A DNA stretch of 64,000 nucleotides from Pseudomonas baltica (GCF_031880315.1 NZ_CP134771.1:3560501-3624500); one strand, 5' to 3'; shown: positions 1 through 9,104, numbered from the stretch's first letter. Notes: generated by a model not told the origin, from the sequence alone. A program made the numbers and translations.

Positions 1-135
1 ACCGTGCAACTGGCCAACGGCACGCAATTGACCGGCATCACCGATGACGCCGGCAAGACCCGCAAGATCACCAGCTCGACCGCCGATGCGGTGACCCTGG
101 TGGTTCCTGAGCAGACCGAAGTCGTTATCGGCTGA
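1..135 (+). CDS. C-terminal end of an upstream gene, probably a VgrG tip protein (partial)
   Basis: The reading frame is open from base 1 and ends with a TGA at 133-135, giving the last 44 residues of a protein that begins outside the window. The tail alternates short polar strands and turns (LANGTQLTGITDDAGKT) and resembles the small transthyretin-like extension at the C-terminus of many Pseudomonas VgrG proteins; the VgrG at 20042-22267 ends in a comparable extension. The next gene is a candidate effector, which also fits a vgrG at this place. The fragment is too short to exclude a PAAR-type or other T6SS protein. Confidence 0.5.
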   Translation, partial: TVQLANGTQLTGITDDAGKTRKITSSTADAVTLVVPEQTEVVIG

Positions 136-189
136 TCGATAGCTGAAACCAGAAACCCGCAATTCATCGCAACGCAGGAAGCACGCTAA

Positions 190-1131
190 ATGGCCGACAC
201 CATCGCCACCTCGACATTAACGCCCAAGGCTAATACAGACGGGAAGACTGTGCCTGTGCGTCAGTTCAAGATCACGGATATTCCGGATGCAATGAGGAAG
301 ATGGATTGGCCAGTGGCGGCGCAGTTGATGGAGTATTGGTTTAATGGGGAGCCTTGGCCGACCGAAGATGGGTCAATAGTGGCCGCGGTGAAGTCTCATC
401 ACGAGCATGCGCCAAAGAAATATATTAACGAATCGATCATAAAAATGGATTGGGTTCTAAGTTTTCCCAAAGTGCACAGCTATCTTGACGAGCTCAGAGC
501 CGTATGGCGAGGTCCTCGTGCTCAGGATGAAATATGTAAAAAGTTCAAAAATAATTTTGGTTCAGCTTTGCCAGCTACTTATAAGTTGAATTTTTTTGGC
601 CACGGGCCGTTGGCTGAGAATTTCGGTTATTTTAATTATAAGCGTGTTGATTTTGACCCGGTGGGCGGTGAGGTTGATGAGCTCAGAGCTGCTCTAGGTA
701 ATTTTAACTTAAGGGTTGTTGCAGAGGGGGACATGGTAGTAACGGCTAGTGCGTATGTGTTCTATCCAGTTAAGCTAGGTTTTTATATTGATGATTGCTA
801 CGACTTTAACGATGAGTCTGATTGGTGGCGGCCCAGTCAACTTTTAGGGTTTTGGGGGTTCAATGGCCTGGCCATGAGTATTCCCGAGGTGATGGCTCGC
901 GGTCTCAGTACCGACGAGCAGTTGCAAAGCCTGGCGTTGCAGTCTATGACTGGATATGAAAAGTTTTTTGATCAACGATATGCTGACATTGATAGCCAGC
1001 GGTATTATCTTATTCAGAATAAAAACTTTCAAGATTACAGGCGAAAATATAGTAGAGGCGGTGACTTTAAGATTTCTTCAGATATTTACTATGAAGATAT
1101 AGTCTCGCCACCATTGGTATTTGAGAAATGA
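190..1131 (+). CDS. DUF6402-like protein, candidate T6SS effector
   Basis: This 313-residue protein has no signal peptide and no membrane segment. From memory it resembles the DUF6402 family, which is found beside vgrG genes in Pseudomonas; no catalytic function is established for that family. Visible features are a variable N-terminal 25 residues (ATSTLTPKANTDGKT), a Trp-rich first half (YWFNGEPWPTEDG) and an aromatic-rich core around residues 130-240 (FFGHGPLAENFGYFNYKRVDF, WWRPSQLLGFWGFNG). An AGGAAG ribosome-binding site lies about 9 bases before the ATG. The gene lies between a probable vgrG end and six small membrane-anchored proteins. The stop overlaps the next start by ATGA, so the genes are likely co-translated. 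It becomes AT-rich after the first 200 bases, unlike the T6SS core. The effector role is inferred from position. Confidence 0.6.
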   Translation: MADTIATSTLTPKANTDGKTVPVRQFKITDIPDAMRKMDWPVAAQLMEYWFNGEPWPTEDGSIVAAVKSHHEHAPKKYINESIIKMDWVLSFPKVHSYLDELRAVWRGPRAQDEICKKFKNNFGSALPATYKLNFFGHGPLAENFGYFNYKRVDFDPVGGEVDELRAALGNFNLRVVAEGDMVVTASAYVFYPVKLGFYIDDCYDFNDESDWWRPSQLLGFWGFNGLAMSIPEVMARGLSTDEQLQSLALQSMTGYEKFFDQRYADIDSQRYYLIQNKNFQDYRRKYSRGGDFKISSDIYYEDIVSPPLVFEK

Positions 1132-1544
1132 AAAATCGTCGATGGCTGATTTATAGTTTTTTAGCTTTGATGTGTATTTTTTTTACAGTTTTCATGCTGT
1201 TCGTGCGTTCTTCGATTACTCATGAAAGCTCCGTAAGCTTTATGAGCGACTCGGGCGATTATCGTTTAGACTCAGTAAGGGTCGCTCCGCCATTTACATT
1301 TCGCAGCTATGCTTATCTGCGGCTCACCGAGGTTCAACATCCAGCGCGGGTGTACCGTAGTCCACTAATGGATGCAGATTCCTTGGAGATGGTTGGATTC
1401 GAAACACCGAATGAAGTAGGGGTGGCGTGGCTGACATTTTATAAATCAGAGCATCGCTTTAGAGTCACTATTCCCCAGTGGACTGAAAACTGGCTGAATA
1501 TTTTCATTAGTAATACGCCTTATGAAGCCTCGTCTGATGACTAA
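1128..1544 (+). CDS. Membrane-anchored immunity-like protein, copy 1 of 6
   Basis: The protein has 138 residues with one hydrophobic N-terminal segment at about residues 6-26, probably an inner-membrane anchor with the rest in the periplasm. The soluble part holds the family pattern seen in all six tandem copies: SGDYRLDSVR, then YAYLRLTEVQHPARVYRSPL, a Glu-Met-rich stretch, VAWLTFYKSEHRFRV and the ending NIFISNTPY. Its ATG overlaps the stop of the candidate effector upstream by four bases (ATGA). I infer that it is an immunity protein for a periplasm-acting effector, most simply the upstream DUF6402-like protein. I do not recognise the family with certainty; DUF6201 is a possibility from memory. 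Confidence 0.65.
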   Translation: MKNRRWLIYSFLALMCIFFTVFMLFVRSSITHESSVSFMSDSGDYRLDSVRVAPPFTFRSYAYLRLTEVQHPARVYRSPLMDADSLEMVGFETPNEVGVAWLTFYKSEHRFRVTIPQWTENWLNIFISNTPYEASSDD

Positions 1545-1968
1545 GTATTGTTTCAGCATTTGCTCAGTGCTGGTGCCGGTGCCGGTGCCGGTGCCGGTGC
1601 TGGTGCTGGTGCTGTTTGCACTGTTTGTATGGCATGCTCTCCAGACCTCGGCATCGTTTGGGTTTAATAGTGCCTCTGGAAACTATCGTCTCGAATACGT
1701 GAGAATAGATCCGCCTTCCCCTTTTTACAATCTAGCTTATATGAGGGTGATAGATCTGAAACACTCTGATCAGGTGTTCAGAAGCCCTGTGGCAGATGCC
1801 GAATCCCTGGAAATGCGGGCTATTGAGACGAGAGATGAAGTCGGTGTCTCGTTTCTGAGGTTTAACAAAGTCCAGCACCGATTCAATGTTTTGATTCCAG
1901 GGTGGGAAGAGAGTTTCTTGAATATTTTCGTCAGCAATACTCCATACGATGTATCGGCAGATGAATAA
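1537..1968 (+). CDS. Membrane-anchored immunity-like protein, copy 2 of 6
   Basis: This is a 143-residue paralogue of copy 1. The ATG at 1537 was preferred to the one at 1522 because it overlaps the previous stop by eight bases, the same overlap seen at the next four junctions. The membrane segment (about residues 10-30) is written by a GTGCCG/GTGCTG hexamer repeat, so it reads as alternating Val-Pro and Val-Leu. The soluble part keeps the family marks: SGNYRLEYVR, VFRSPVADAESLEM, VSFLRFNKVQHRFNV and NIFVSNTPY. Pro residues inside the membrane segment are unusual and come directly from the repeat. Confidence 0.65.
   Translation: MTKYCFSICSVLVPVPVPVPVLVLVLFALFVWHALQTSASFGFNSASGNYRLEYVRIDPPSPFYNLAYMRVIDLKHSDQVFRSPVADAESLEMRAIETRDEVGVSFLRFNKVQHRFNVLIPGWEESFLNIFVSNTPYDVSADE
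1567..1614 (+). repeat. Hexamer tandem repeat (8 units of GTGCYG)
   Basis: Eight perfect-length units run head to tail: one GTGCTG, four GTGCCG and three GTGCTG. They lie in frame inside copy 2 of the immunity-like array and encode Val-Leu and Val-Pro pairs in its membrane segment. A six-base unit can gain or lose copies without shifting the frame, so slippage would change the length of the membrane anchor. Confidence 0.9.
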
Positions 1969-2365
1969 AGTCCTGAAGACGCTGTGCCTGCTAACCAGCA
2001 TCGTTGTGCTTAGAGTTTTTGGATTCGTTCAATATGCCATTTGCCAATTTGCAATGCTTGATTTCTCATTCACCAAAAACTATCGATTGGAATACGGGTC
2101 TGTTTCGCTTCCCTGGACATATAAAAAATATGCTTATATTAGAATTGCAGAGGTAAGTCACCCTGCCAGTGTTTATAGAAGCCAAGTCATAGATGCGGAT
2201 AGCATTAATCTAAGGGGTCGGGAAACGAATAAAAGTATAGTTATATATTGGCTGTCGTTTGACAAAGAGGATCATAACCTTCGACTGAGCTTCCCTGGTT
2301 GGCGGGAAAGCTGGATAAATTTATTGATCAGTAATACCAAGTGCACGGTGATTGCTAATGGCTAG
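1961..2365 (+). CDS. Membrane-anchored immunity-like protein, copy 3 of 6
   Basis: This 134-residue paralogue starts at the ATG at 1961, which overlaps the previous stop by eight bases (ATGAATAA). The hydrophobic N-terminal segment covers about residues 7-26. The soluble part has NYRLEYGSVSLPWTYKKYAY, SVYRSQVIDADSINL, IYWLSFDKEDHNLRL and NLLISNTKC. It is the most divergent copy: the usual Ser-Gly before the first Tyr is replaced, and the final NTPY motif has become NTKC. Divergent paralogues in such arrays may protect against different versions of a toxin; that is inference. Confidence 0.6.
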   Translation: MNKVLKTLCLLTSIVVLRVFGFVQYAICQFAMLDFSFTKNYRLEYGSVSLPWTYKKYAYIRIAEVSHPASVYRSQVIDADSINLRGRETNKSIVIYWLSFDKEDHNLRLSFPGWRESWINLLISNTKCTVIANG

Positions 2366-2780
2366 GTTGCCCCAAGCCGTAATTGTCCACCCGGTATTAG
2401 TCACTTTGCTGATTGTACCTGTAGTGATGGGCTGCTGCATTGTGGCGGCCGTGCTGCGGCCTGCGGAAGTAGGGTTCGTCAGCTCGTCAGGTGACTATAA
2501 GGTCGAGTACGTCGATGCGAAATTGTTTTTCACTTTTAGAGATCTTGCCTATCTAAAGATTACAGAACAAAAGCACCCCGAGCGCGTTTTCCGGAGCCCG
2601 TTGATAGCCGCCAATTCATTAGAGATGAATCAGCTCGAGAACAGCCAATACGTAGGTGTCGACTGGGTCCGATTTGACAAGATGAAACATAGGTTTGAGA
2701 TTGTAATATTGGGATGGCATGGAAGCGTGATGAGTGCGTTCATTAGTAACACGCCTTATGTGGTATTTTCAAATGAATGA
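2358..2780 (+). CDS. Membrane-anchored immunity-like protein, copy 4 of 6
   Basis: This is a 140-residue paralogue. The ATG at 2358 overlaps the previous stop by eight bases (ATGGCTAG). An upstream ATG at 2352 is possible but breaks that pattern. The membrane anchor is at about residues 11-34 (PVLVTLLIVPVVMGCCIVAA). Family marks are SSGDYKVEYVDAK, LAYLKITEQKHPERVFRSPL, VDWVRFDKMKHRFEI and AFISNTPYV. The gene shows the same AT-rich composition as the rest of the array and differs from the GC-rich T6SS core that follows at 3701. Confidence 0.65.
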   Translation: MARLPQAVIVHPVLVTLLIVPVVMGCCIVAAVLRPAEVGFVSSSGDYKVEYVDAKLFFTFRDLAYLKITEQKHPERVFRSPLIAANSLEMNQLENSQYVGVDWVRFDKMKHRFEIVILGWHGSVMSAFISNTPYVVFSNE

Positions 2781-3213
2781 CTTACCTATAGGCTCGCGAA
2801 AAATCGTGTCCGGTAAGTGGTTCCGTAGTCTATGCATTGTTATTGGATTGGTGCTGTTTTCCTTTTTTTATATGGTCATATTTAATATAAATCGCGAGGC
2901 GAGTGAGAGCTTTTTAAGTGGTTCCGGCAGGTACAGGATAGAATGTGTAGATGTGCTGTTCCTCTATTTTTATAGTCAGTATGCTTATTTCAGGTTTACA
3001 GAGGTTTCTAAGCCGGTTCGCGTCTATCGCAGCCGCGTGGTTAGAGATAATATAGATCTAAGTAGCTTTGAAGATTCCAAGCAGGTTGGGGTTGTATGGC
3101 TGGATTTTGAAAAGGATACTCACCGATTCACGTTAGGTTATCCACAGTGGCGCGAGAGCTGGATAAACTTATTTATAAGTAATACGCCATACACGGTACA
3201 GCCCAATGGCTAA
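2773..3213 (+). CDS. Membrane-anchored immunity-like protein, copy 5 of 6
   Basis: This is a 146-residue paralogue. The frame is open from 2734, but the ATG at 2773 gives the eight-base overlap (ATGAATGA) found throughout the array, so it is chosen. The N-terminal 17 residues are polar and basic, followed by a membrane segment at about residues 18-38 (SLCIVIGLVLFSFFYMVIF). Soluble marks are GSGRYRIECVDV, YAYFRFTEVSKPVRVYRSRV, VVWLDFEKDTHRFTL and NLFISNTPYTV. Confidence 0.65.
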   Translation: MNDLPIGSRKIVSGKWFRSLCIVIGLVLFSFFYMVIFNINREASESFLSGSGRYRIECVDVLFLYFYSQYAYFRFTEVSKPVRVYRSRVVRDNIDLSSFEDSKQVGVVWLDFEKDTHRFTLGYPQWRESWINLFISNTPYTVQPNG

Positions 3214-3625
3214 GCTGATCACGCTCATTCTCAAAGCGACACTGACCCTGCTCTGCGTGCTCGGCCTCGTAGTGTTGGCGAATGCGTTGATTATTGTGAA
3301 TACCTCCGGTGTGCTCGCGGAAATGACACCTTCAGGTGATTACAAAGTTGAATTCGTTCCTGCTTATCCAATGTTGGTAGGGTGGGAGCAGGCCTATGTA
3401 CGATTTACCGAAGTGGCTCATCCCGAAAACGTATACCGGTCCCCAATAACTTTTGACGGGTCGATAGATATGGGCAGCATTGGTGAGCAAGGTGATCTGA
3501 TAATCATGTTCCCGTTCTTTTTCAACCGGCGGACAAAGCACTTTTCCACTGATGACGCCGGGGCGGCCCGGGGCCGTTTGATGAGCATTTTTACCAGCAA
3601 CGCCCCAACTGACGTTGGTTATTGA
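3206..3625 (+). CDS. Membrane-anchored immunity-like protein, copy 6 of 6
   Basis: This last paralogue has 139 residues and overlaps copy 5 by eight bases (ATGGCTAA). The membrane segment lies at about residues 8-31. Family marks are PSGDYKVEFVPAYP, QAYVRFTEVAHPENVYRSPI and SIFTSNAPTDV. The middle and end have diverged: the usual Trp-Leu-x-Phe strand is replaced by LIIMFPFFFNRRTKHF. The GC content is closer to that of the core genes, so it may be the oldest copy or the one closest to the ancestral locus. The gap to tssF is 75 bases. Confidence 0.6.
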   Translation: MAKLITLILKATLTLLCVLGLVVLANALIIVNTSGVLAEMTPSGDYKVEFVPAYPMLVGWEQAYVRFTEVAHPENVYRSPITFDGSIDMGSIGEQGDLIIMFPFFFNRRTKHFSTDDAGAARGRLMSIFTSNAPTDVGY

Positions 3626-3700
3626 ATGAGCACCTTCACATCAGCAGCTTGCGTCAAGCAAGCCATCACCCACTCACTTCCAACCCAAAGGTAACCCCCA

Positions 3701-5491
3701 GTGTCCTTCAACCACTACTACCAAAGCGAACTCACAGCACTGCGCCAACTCGGGCGGCGCTTCGCCGAGCGTAGTCCGGCGCTGGCACCCTTCCTGGGTC
3801 AGAGCGGGCGGGATCCGGACGTGGAGCGGTTGCTGGAGGGCTTTGCGTTTCTGACCGGGCGCCTGCGCCAGAAACTCGACGACGAACTGCCCGAGCTCAC
3901 GCACTCGCTGATGCACCTGCTGTGGCCCAATTACATGCGCCCGCTGCCGTCGTTCAGCATCCTGCAGTTCGAGCCGCTCGCCCACGTGGCGCCGCCGCTG
4001 CTGGTCAAGCGCGAGACACCGGTGGACAGCCGGCCGGTGGACGACGTGCGCTGCAAATTCCGCACGTGCTATGCGACCGAAATTTCGGCGCTGGACCTCA
4101 ATGCCCTCAACTATTCAGTGATGGGCGAGGGCGCGGTGCTGAGCCTGCGCCTGGAGATGACCGGTGACGGCTATTTCGGCGAGCTGCAATTGGAGCACTT
4201 GCGCCTGCATCTGTCTGGCGAGCGCTATATCAGCCAGATGCTCTACCTGTGCCTGCTGCGCAATCTTCAGGGTGTGGAGTTGGTGCCGCTGGACGCCCGT
4301 CAGCAGCCCTTCAAGATGGGCATCGCCGACAAGCCGCTGAGCTTCAAACTGCGCCCCGAGCAAGTCCAGCCGGTAGGCTTCGCCGAAGAAGAAGCGTTGA
4401 TCCCTTATCCGCTCAACACCTTCCGCGGCTACCGCTATCTGCAGGAATATTTCGCCTTTCAGGACAAGTTCCTGTTCGTCGATGTCGACGGCCTTGGCGC
4501 CCTTCAGCAGATGCCTGCCGATATCGCCAAGCAGGTACGCGGCCTGGAGATGCGCTTCACCCTCCACAAGAGCGACATCCAGCGTCTGCGCCCGACCCTG
4601 GATAACGTGAAGCTGTATTGCACGCCCATCGTCAACCTGTTCGAACACGACGCGCTGCCGATTCGCCTCGATGGCAAACAGGACGAATACCTGCTGCTAC
4701 CCGCTGAGTACGATCTCGAGAACTGCGGCGTGTTCGCGGTCGAAACCGTCACCGGCTGGAAGCCCGGCGGCCTTGGCTATCAAGCCTACGTGCCGTTCGA
4801 ATCCTTCGAGCACGACCCCAGCTTCGACGTGCCCAACGCCAGCCCGCACTACAGCGTGCGCCAGCGCAACTCGCTGCTGCACCAGGGCCTGGACACTTAC
4901 TTGAGCTTTGGTATCCGCCACCTCGAAGAGCACGAGACGCTGTCGATCGAGCTGACCTGCACCAACCAGAATCTGCCGCTCAAGCTGCAACTGGGTGATA
5001 TCTGCGTGGCCACCGAAGGCACACCGGAATTCCTCAAGTTCAAGAACATTACTCTGGCCACACCCAGCTATGCGCCGCCGATCAACCGCGACTTCCTATG
5101 GAAGCTGATCAGCAACATGTCGCTGAACTACCTGTCGCTGGCCAACGTTGACGCGCTCAAGGTGATCATCGAAACCTACGACCTGCCGCGTTATTACGAC
5201 CAGCACGCGGAGAAGGTCAGCAAGCGATTGCTCAACGGCCTCAAGGCCGTGCGCCACGAACCGGTCGACCGCTTGCACCGCGGTTTGCCGATTCGTGGCT
5301 TGCGCACCGAACTCACGATCGACCCCGAGGGATACATCGGTGAGGGCGATCTGTTCGTTTTCGCGTCGGTCCTCAACGAGTTTTTCGCGCTGTATGCCAG
5401 CCTCAATTCGTACCACGAGTTGCGGGTCAAAAGTACCAAAGGAGAAGTCTACAAATGGACACCACGTATGGGCCTTCAACCCCTGCTCTAA
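3701..5491 (+). CDS. tssF: T6SS baseplate protein TssF
   Basis: TssF (also VasA/ImpG) is a wedge subunit of the cytoplasmic T6SS baseplate, working with TssE, TssG and TssK. The 596-residue length is normal for the family. Recognisable family stretches are YYQSELTALRQLGRRFAE at residues 5-22, DPDVERLLEGFAFLTGRLR at residues 32-50, and the aromatic HLLWPNYMRPLPS that follows. The start is GTG at 3701, with AAAGG about 7 bases upstream. It overlaps tssG by 37 bases, so the two are translationally coupled. With genes up to 20021 it forms one long operon in H2-type order. Confidence 0.95.
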   Translation: MSFNHYYQSELTALRQLGRRFAERSPALAPFLGQSGRDPDVERLLEGFAFLTGRLRQKLDDELPELTHSLMHLLWPNYMRPLPSFSILQFEPLAHVAPPLLVKRETPVDSRPVDDVRCKFRTCYATEISALDLNALNYSVMGEGAVLSLRLEMTGDGYFGELQLEHLRLHLSGERYISQMLYLCLLRNLQGVELVPLDARQQPFKMGIADKPLSFKLRPEQVQPVGFAEEEALIPYPLNTFRGYRYLQEYFAFQDKFLFVDVDGLGALQQMPADIAKQVRGLEMRFTLHKSDIQRLRPTLDNVKLYCTPIVNLFEHDALPIRLDGKQDEYLLLPAEYDLENCGVFAVETVTGWKPGGLGYQAYVPFESFEHDPSFDVPNASPHYSVRQRNSLLHQGLDTYLSFGIRHLEEHETLSIELTCTNQNLPLKLQLGDICVATEGTPEFLKFKNITLATPSYAPPINRDFLWKLISNMSLNYLSLANVDALKVIIETYDLPRYYDQHAEKVSKRLLNGLKAVRHEPVDRLHRGLPIRGLRTELTIDPEGYIGEGDLFVFASVLNEFFALYASLNSYHELRVKSTKGEVYKWTPRMGLQPLL

Positions 5492-6462
5492 GCGGGCTGA
5501 CCCTGGTGATCCGGGAGTATTCGCTTTTCCAGGCGGTACTTCTGGTCACCGACCGGCTGCGCGCCGCCCACCCCGGGTTGAGCGAAGAGCAGCTCTATGA
5601 TCAGGTGGAATTCCAGGCCAATCCGAGCCTGGGTTTCCCTGGCAGCGATGTTGATCGCGTGCAGTTTTTCGAAGAGCACGGTGAGCTGCGTGCGCGCATG
5701 CGCTTCAACCTGATCGGCCTGTTCGGCGCCAGTTCGCCGTTGCCAGCGTTTTATGGCGAACAAGCTCTGGGTGATACCGAGGAAGGCAATCCGACCCGGG
5801 CGTTCCTTGATGTGTTTCACCATCGCCTGCAACGCCTGATGCTGCCGATCTGGCGCAAGTACCGGTACAACGCCAGTTTCCAGAGCGGCGCGCGTGATGC
5901 GTTTTCCGAACAGCTGTTCTCTCTGGTTGGCCTGGGCGGCGTGCAGATTCGCGAGTCGCAGGACCTCAACTGGAAACGCCTGCTGCCGTACTTGGGCCTG
6001 CTGAGCCTGCGCGCCCATTCGGCGGCGCTGGTGGAGTCGGTGCTGCGCTACTACTTCAAGCATGAAGAACTGCTGATCGAGCAGTGCATCGAGCGCCAGG
6101 TGCAAGTACTCGACGACCAACAGAACCGCCTTGGCGAGGACAACAGCGCCTTGGGTGAAGACCTGGTGCTGGGCGAGACGGTGCGCGATCGCAGCGGCAA
6201 GTTCCGTATTCATATCAACCACCTCGACTGGCAGCGCTTTCACGAATTCCTGCCGATCGGTGAGGGCTATCAGCCGCTGTGCGCGTTGGTGCGCTTCACC
6301 CTGCGCGACCCTCTGGATTACGACGTACGCCTGGTGCTGCGCCGTGAAGAAATCCGTGAACTGTGCATTGGCGAAGAGAACGCCTGTCGCCTCGGCTGGA
6401 CCAGTTGGCTTGGCCACGAAAACGCCGATGGCGTTGTCACCCTGGGCAGCAAAATTCATTAA
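5455..6462 (+). CDS. tssG: T6SS baseplate protein TssG
   Basis: TssG (VasB/ImpH) pairs with TssF to form the baseplate wedges. The protein has 335 residues, the usual family size. Family features are the early FQAVLLVTDRLRAAHPG, FQANPSLGFPGSDVDRVQF at about residue 54, and MRFNLIGLFGASSPLPAFY at about residue 82. The ATG at 5455 lies inside the end of tssF and has a strong AAAGGAG about 10 bases upstream, which fixes the start. The gap to clpV is 11 bases. Confidence 0.95.
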   Translation: MDTTYGPSTPALSGLTLVIREYSLFQAVLLVTDRLRAAHPGLSEEQLYDQVEFQANPSLGFPGSDVDRVQFFEEHGELRARMRFNLIGLFGASSPLPAFYGEQALGDTEEGNPTRAFLDVFHHRLQRLMLPIWRKYRYNASFQSGARDAFSEQLFSLVGLGGVQIRESQDLNWKRLLPYLGLLSLRAHSAALVESVLRYYFKHEELLIEQCIERQVQVLDDQQNRLGEDNSALGEDLVLGETVRDRSGKFRIHINHLDWQRFHEFLPIGEGYQPLCALVRFTLRDPLDYDVRLVLRREEIRELCIGEENACRLGWTSWLGHENADGVVTLGSKIH

Positions 6463-6473
6463 GGACCGATGAC

Positions 6474-9104
6474 ATGATCAACGTAGACCTGCAACAACTC
6501 GTCCAGGCGCTGGACGCTGAAACCCGTCGCGATCTGGAAGCCTGCGCCGAGCGCTGCGTGGCCCGTGGCGGCAGCAAGATTCTGGTCGAAGACCTGCTGC
6601 TCGGCTTGCTCGAGCGCCCCGAAGGCTTGCTCGCCCGCGCATTGCTGGACGCCAGTGTCGATGCCGGCGAACTGTCCGTTGCCTTGCAGCCACGCCTGGA
6701 ACACAGTGGTTCGCGCAACCCGGTGTTCGCCCCCGAGTTGGTGCAATGGCTGCAGGATGCCTTGCTGGTGGCCAACCTCGAATTACAACAAAGCCACGTC
6801 GACCAAGCGGCACTGATTCTCGCCCTGCTGCGTAACCCGATGCGCTATGCCGGCAGCCGCTATCACGCGTTGCTGGGCAAGCTCGACAGCGATCGCCTGC
6901 GCGATTTCGCCCTGGCCCAGCAGGCACCTGCCGATAACGCCAAAGCTGCCCCCGGGGGCGAATCGCTGTTGGCGCGCTTCACTCACAACCTGACTCAGCA
7001 GGCCCGTGACGGCAGGCTCGATCCGGTGCTGTGCCGCGATGGTGCGATTCGCCAGATGGTTGACATCCTCGCTCGTCGGCGCAAGAACAACCCCATCGTG
7101 GTGGGCGAGGCGGGTGTCGGCAAGACTGCCATCGTTGAAGGCCTGGCCTTGCGTATCGCTCAGGACGAAGTGCCACAGGCGCTCAAAGGCGTCGAGTTGC
7201 TGTCGTTGGACATGGGCCTGCTACAAGCCGGCGCCAGCGTCAAAGGTGAATTCGAGCGGCGTCTCAAGGGCGTGATCGATGAGGTCAAGGCTTCGCCCAA
7301 GCCGATCATCCTGTTCATCGACGAAGCCCACACGCTGATCGGTGCGGGTGGCAATGCCGGCGGTTCGGACGCCGCCAACCTGCTCAAGCCTGCGCTGGCA
7401 CGTGGAGAGTTGCGTACCATCGCCGCCACTACCTGGGCCGAGTACAAGAAGTACTTCGAGAAGGACCCGGCCCTGGCCAGGCGATTTCAGCCGGTGCAGT
7501 TGCACGAGCCGACTGTCAATGAAGCGGTGACCATCCTGCGCGGCCTGGCGCAGGTGTACGAGAAGAGCCACGGTATCTATCTGCGTGATGATGCCGTGGT
7601 CGCCGCTGCCGAGCTGTCGGCTCGCTACCTGACCGGTCGGCAATTGCCGGACAAGGCCGTCGACGTGCTCGATACCGCTTGTGCTCGGGTTCGCATCAGC
7701 CTCGCGGCGGCGCCGGAGAGTGTTGAGCGCCTGCGTGGTGAGCTGGCCGAAGGCGTGCGTCAGCGCCAGGCGCTGCGTCGTGATGCCGAGGCAGGGCTGG
7801 CCATCGATGAAGAAGCCTTGATTGCACTGGAAACACGCCTCGGCGAAGCCGCCGCCGAACGCGAGGCACTGGAATCGGCCTGGGCCGAGCAGCGAGAACT
7901 GGCTGAGCGCCTGCTGGATCTGCGCCAGCGCCTGGCGCAGGCCCGTGAGCTGGCGAATGCGTGTGAGCTTGATGCCGAAGCTGAAGCTGAGACCAACGCC
8001 GAAGCCGTAGCGCCCAACGTTGCCGAACTCGAAGCACAGCTGCACGACACTCACCGTGCCCTCACCGATGCCCATGCCGTGCAGCGTCTGGTTAGCTTCG
8101 AAGTGTGTCCGCGTCTGGTCGCTGAAGTGATCAGCGCCTGGACGGGTGTGCCGCTGTCGCAATTGGCCCGTGAGCACAATGCCAAGATCCTCAGCTTCGC
8201 CGATGATCTGCGCCTGCGTATTCGGGGGCAGGAGCAAGCAGTGCACGCCTTGGATCGTGCCATGCGCGCTACCGCTGCCGGTCTCAACAAGCCCGACGCA
8301 CCGGTAGGCGTGTTCCTGTTGGTCGGCCCCAGTGGCGTCGGCAAGACCGAAACCGCCCTGGCCCTAGCCGACCTGCTGTACGGCGGCGATCGTTTCATCA
8401 CCACCATCAATATGTCCGAATTTCAGGAGAAGCACACCGTGTCGCGCCTGATCGGCGCACCGCCGGGTTACGTCGGCTACGGCGAAGGCGGCATGCTCAC
8501 CGAGGCTGTGCGGCAAAAGCCCTATTCCGTGGTTTTGCTGGACGAGGTCGAGAAGGCCGATCCGGACGTGCTCAATCTGTTCTACCAGATCTTCGACAAA
8601 GGCGTGGCCAACGACGGGGAAGGGCGCGAAATCGATTTTCGCAACACCCTGATCCTGATGACCTCGAACCTCGCCAGCGAGCGCATCAGCGCCCTGTGCG
8701 AGGGCGCTGAGCGGCCGAGCACCCAGGCGCTGGAGGACGCCATTCGCCCGGTGCTGAGCAAGCATTTCAAGCCGGCCTTGCTGGCGCGTATGCGCGTGGT
8801 GCCGTACTTCCCGGTCAGCGGCCCGGTGCTCGACGAACTGGTGATCATCAAGCTGCAACGTTTAGGCGAGCGCCTGGCCCGTCGGCAGTTGACCTTCAGC
8901 CACAGCCCGGCGCTGGTCGAGCACCTGGCCGCGTTGTGCACGCAAAGCGACAGCGGTGCGCGCCTGATCGATCAACTGCTTGAGATGCATGTGCTGCCAG
9001 TGGTGGCGGATCGCTTGCTCGCTGCCATGGCGAGCGGCGAGGTCCTGCGTCACGTACACGCCACGCTCGACGGCGAAGGCCGCGTGCTGTGCGAGTTCGC
9101 GTGA
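6474..9104 (+). CDS. tssH: T6SS ATPase ClpV (TssH)
   Basis: ClpV is a hexameric AAA+ unfoldase that disassembles the contracted TssB/TssC sheath so that it can be reused. The 876-residue protein has two ATPase modules: Walker A GEAGVGKT at about residue 211 with Walker [10 protein letters not shown], then GPSGVGKT at about residue 618 with [11 protein letters not shown]. An Ala/Glu/Arg-rich middle region of about residues 430-520 is the coiled M-domain. The frame is open further upstream, but the ATG at 6474 directly after tssG is the natural start, giving the usual N-terminal domain opening [15 protein letters not shown]. Confidence 0.95.
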   Translation: MINVDLQQLVQALDAETRRDLEACAERCVARGGSKILVEDLLLGLLERPEGLLARALLDASVDAGELSVALQPRLEHSGSRNPVFAPELVQWLQDALLVANLELQQSHVDQAALILALLRNPMRYAGSRYHALLGKLDSDRLRDFALAQQAPADNAKAAPGGESLLARFTHNLTQQARDGRLDPVLCRDGAIRQMVDILARRRKNNPIVVGEAGVGKTAIVEGLALRIAQDEVPQALKGVELLSLDMGLLQAGASVKGEFERRLKGVIDEVKASPKPIILFIDEAHTLIGAGGNAGGSDAANLLKPALARGELRTIAATTWAEYKKYFEKDPALARRFQPVQLHEPTVNEAVTILRGLAQVYEKSHGIYLRDDAVVAAAELSARYLTGRQLPDKAVDVLDTACARVRISLAAAPESVERLRGELAEGVRQRQALRRDAEAGLAIDEEALIALETRLGEAAAEREALESAWAEQRELAERLLDLRQRLAQARELANACELDAEAEAETNAEAVAPNVAELEAQLHDTHRALTDAHAVQRLVSFEVCPRLVAEVISAWTGVPLSQLAREHNAKILSFADDLRLRIRGQEQAVHALDRAMRATAAGLNKPDAPVGVFLLVGPSGVGKTETALALADLLYGGDRFITTINMSEFQEKHTVSRLIGAPPGYVGYGEGGMLTEAVRQKPYSVVLLDEVEKADPDVLNLFYQIFDKGVANDGEGREIDFRNTLILMTSNLASERISALCEGAERPSTQALEDAIRPVLSKHFKPALLARMRVVPYFPVSGPVLDELVIIKLQRLGERLARRQLTFSHSPALVEHLAALCTQSDSGARLIDQLLEMHVLPVVADRLLAAMASGEVLRHVHATLDGEGRVLCEFA

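Noticed and set aside
1567..1614. Hexamer repeat as a CRISPR-like array
   Set aside because: The units are contiguous, six bases long and without spacers, and they lie in frame inside a gene.
3650..3662. GCTTG/CAAGC hairpin before tssF as a terminator
   Set aside because: The stem has only five base pairs and no T-run, and operon continuity into tssF is likely.
5488..6459. Long minus-strand open frame opposite tssG
   Set aside because: It mirrors the GC-rich codons of tssG, has no family features and no ribosome-binding site. The same holds for the long minus-strand frames opposite clpV, sfa, tssM, stk and the vgrG genes.
6363..6473. Longer N-terminus for ClpV
   Set aside because: The extension overlaps tssG in another frame and does not match the family. 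The ATG at 6474 gives the usual ClpV start.
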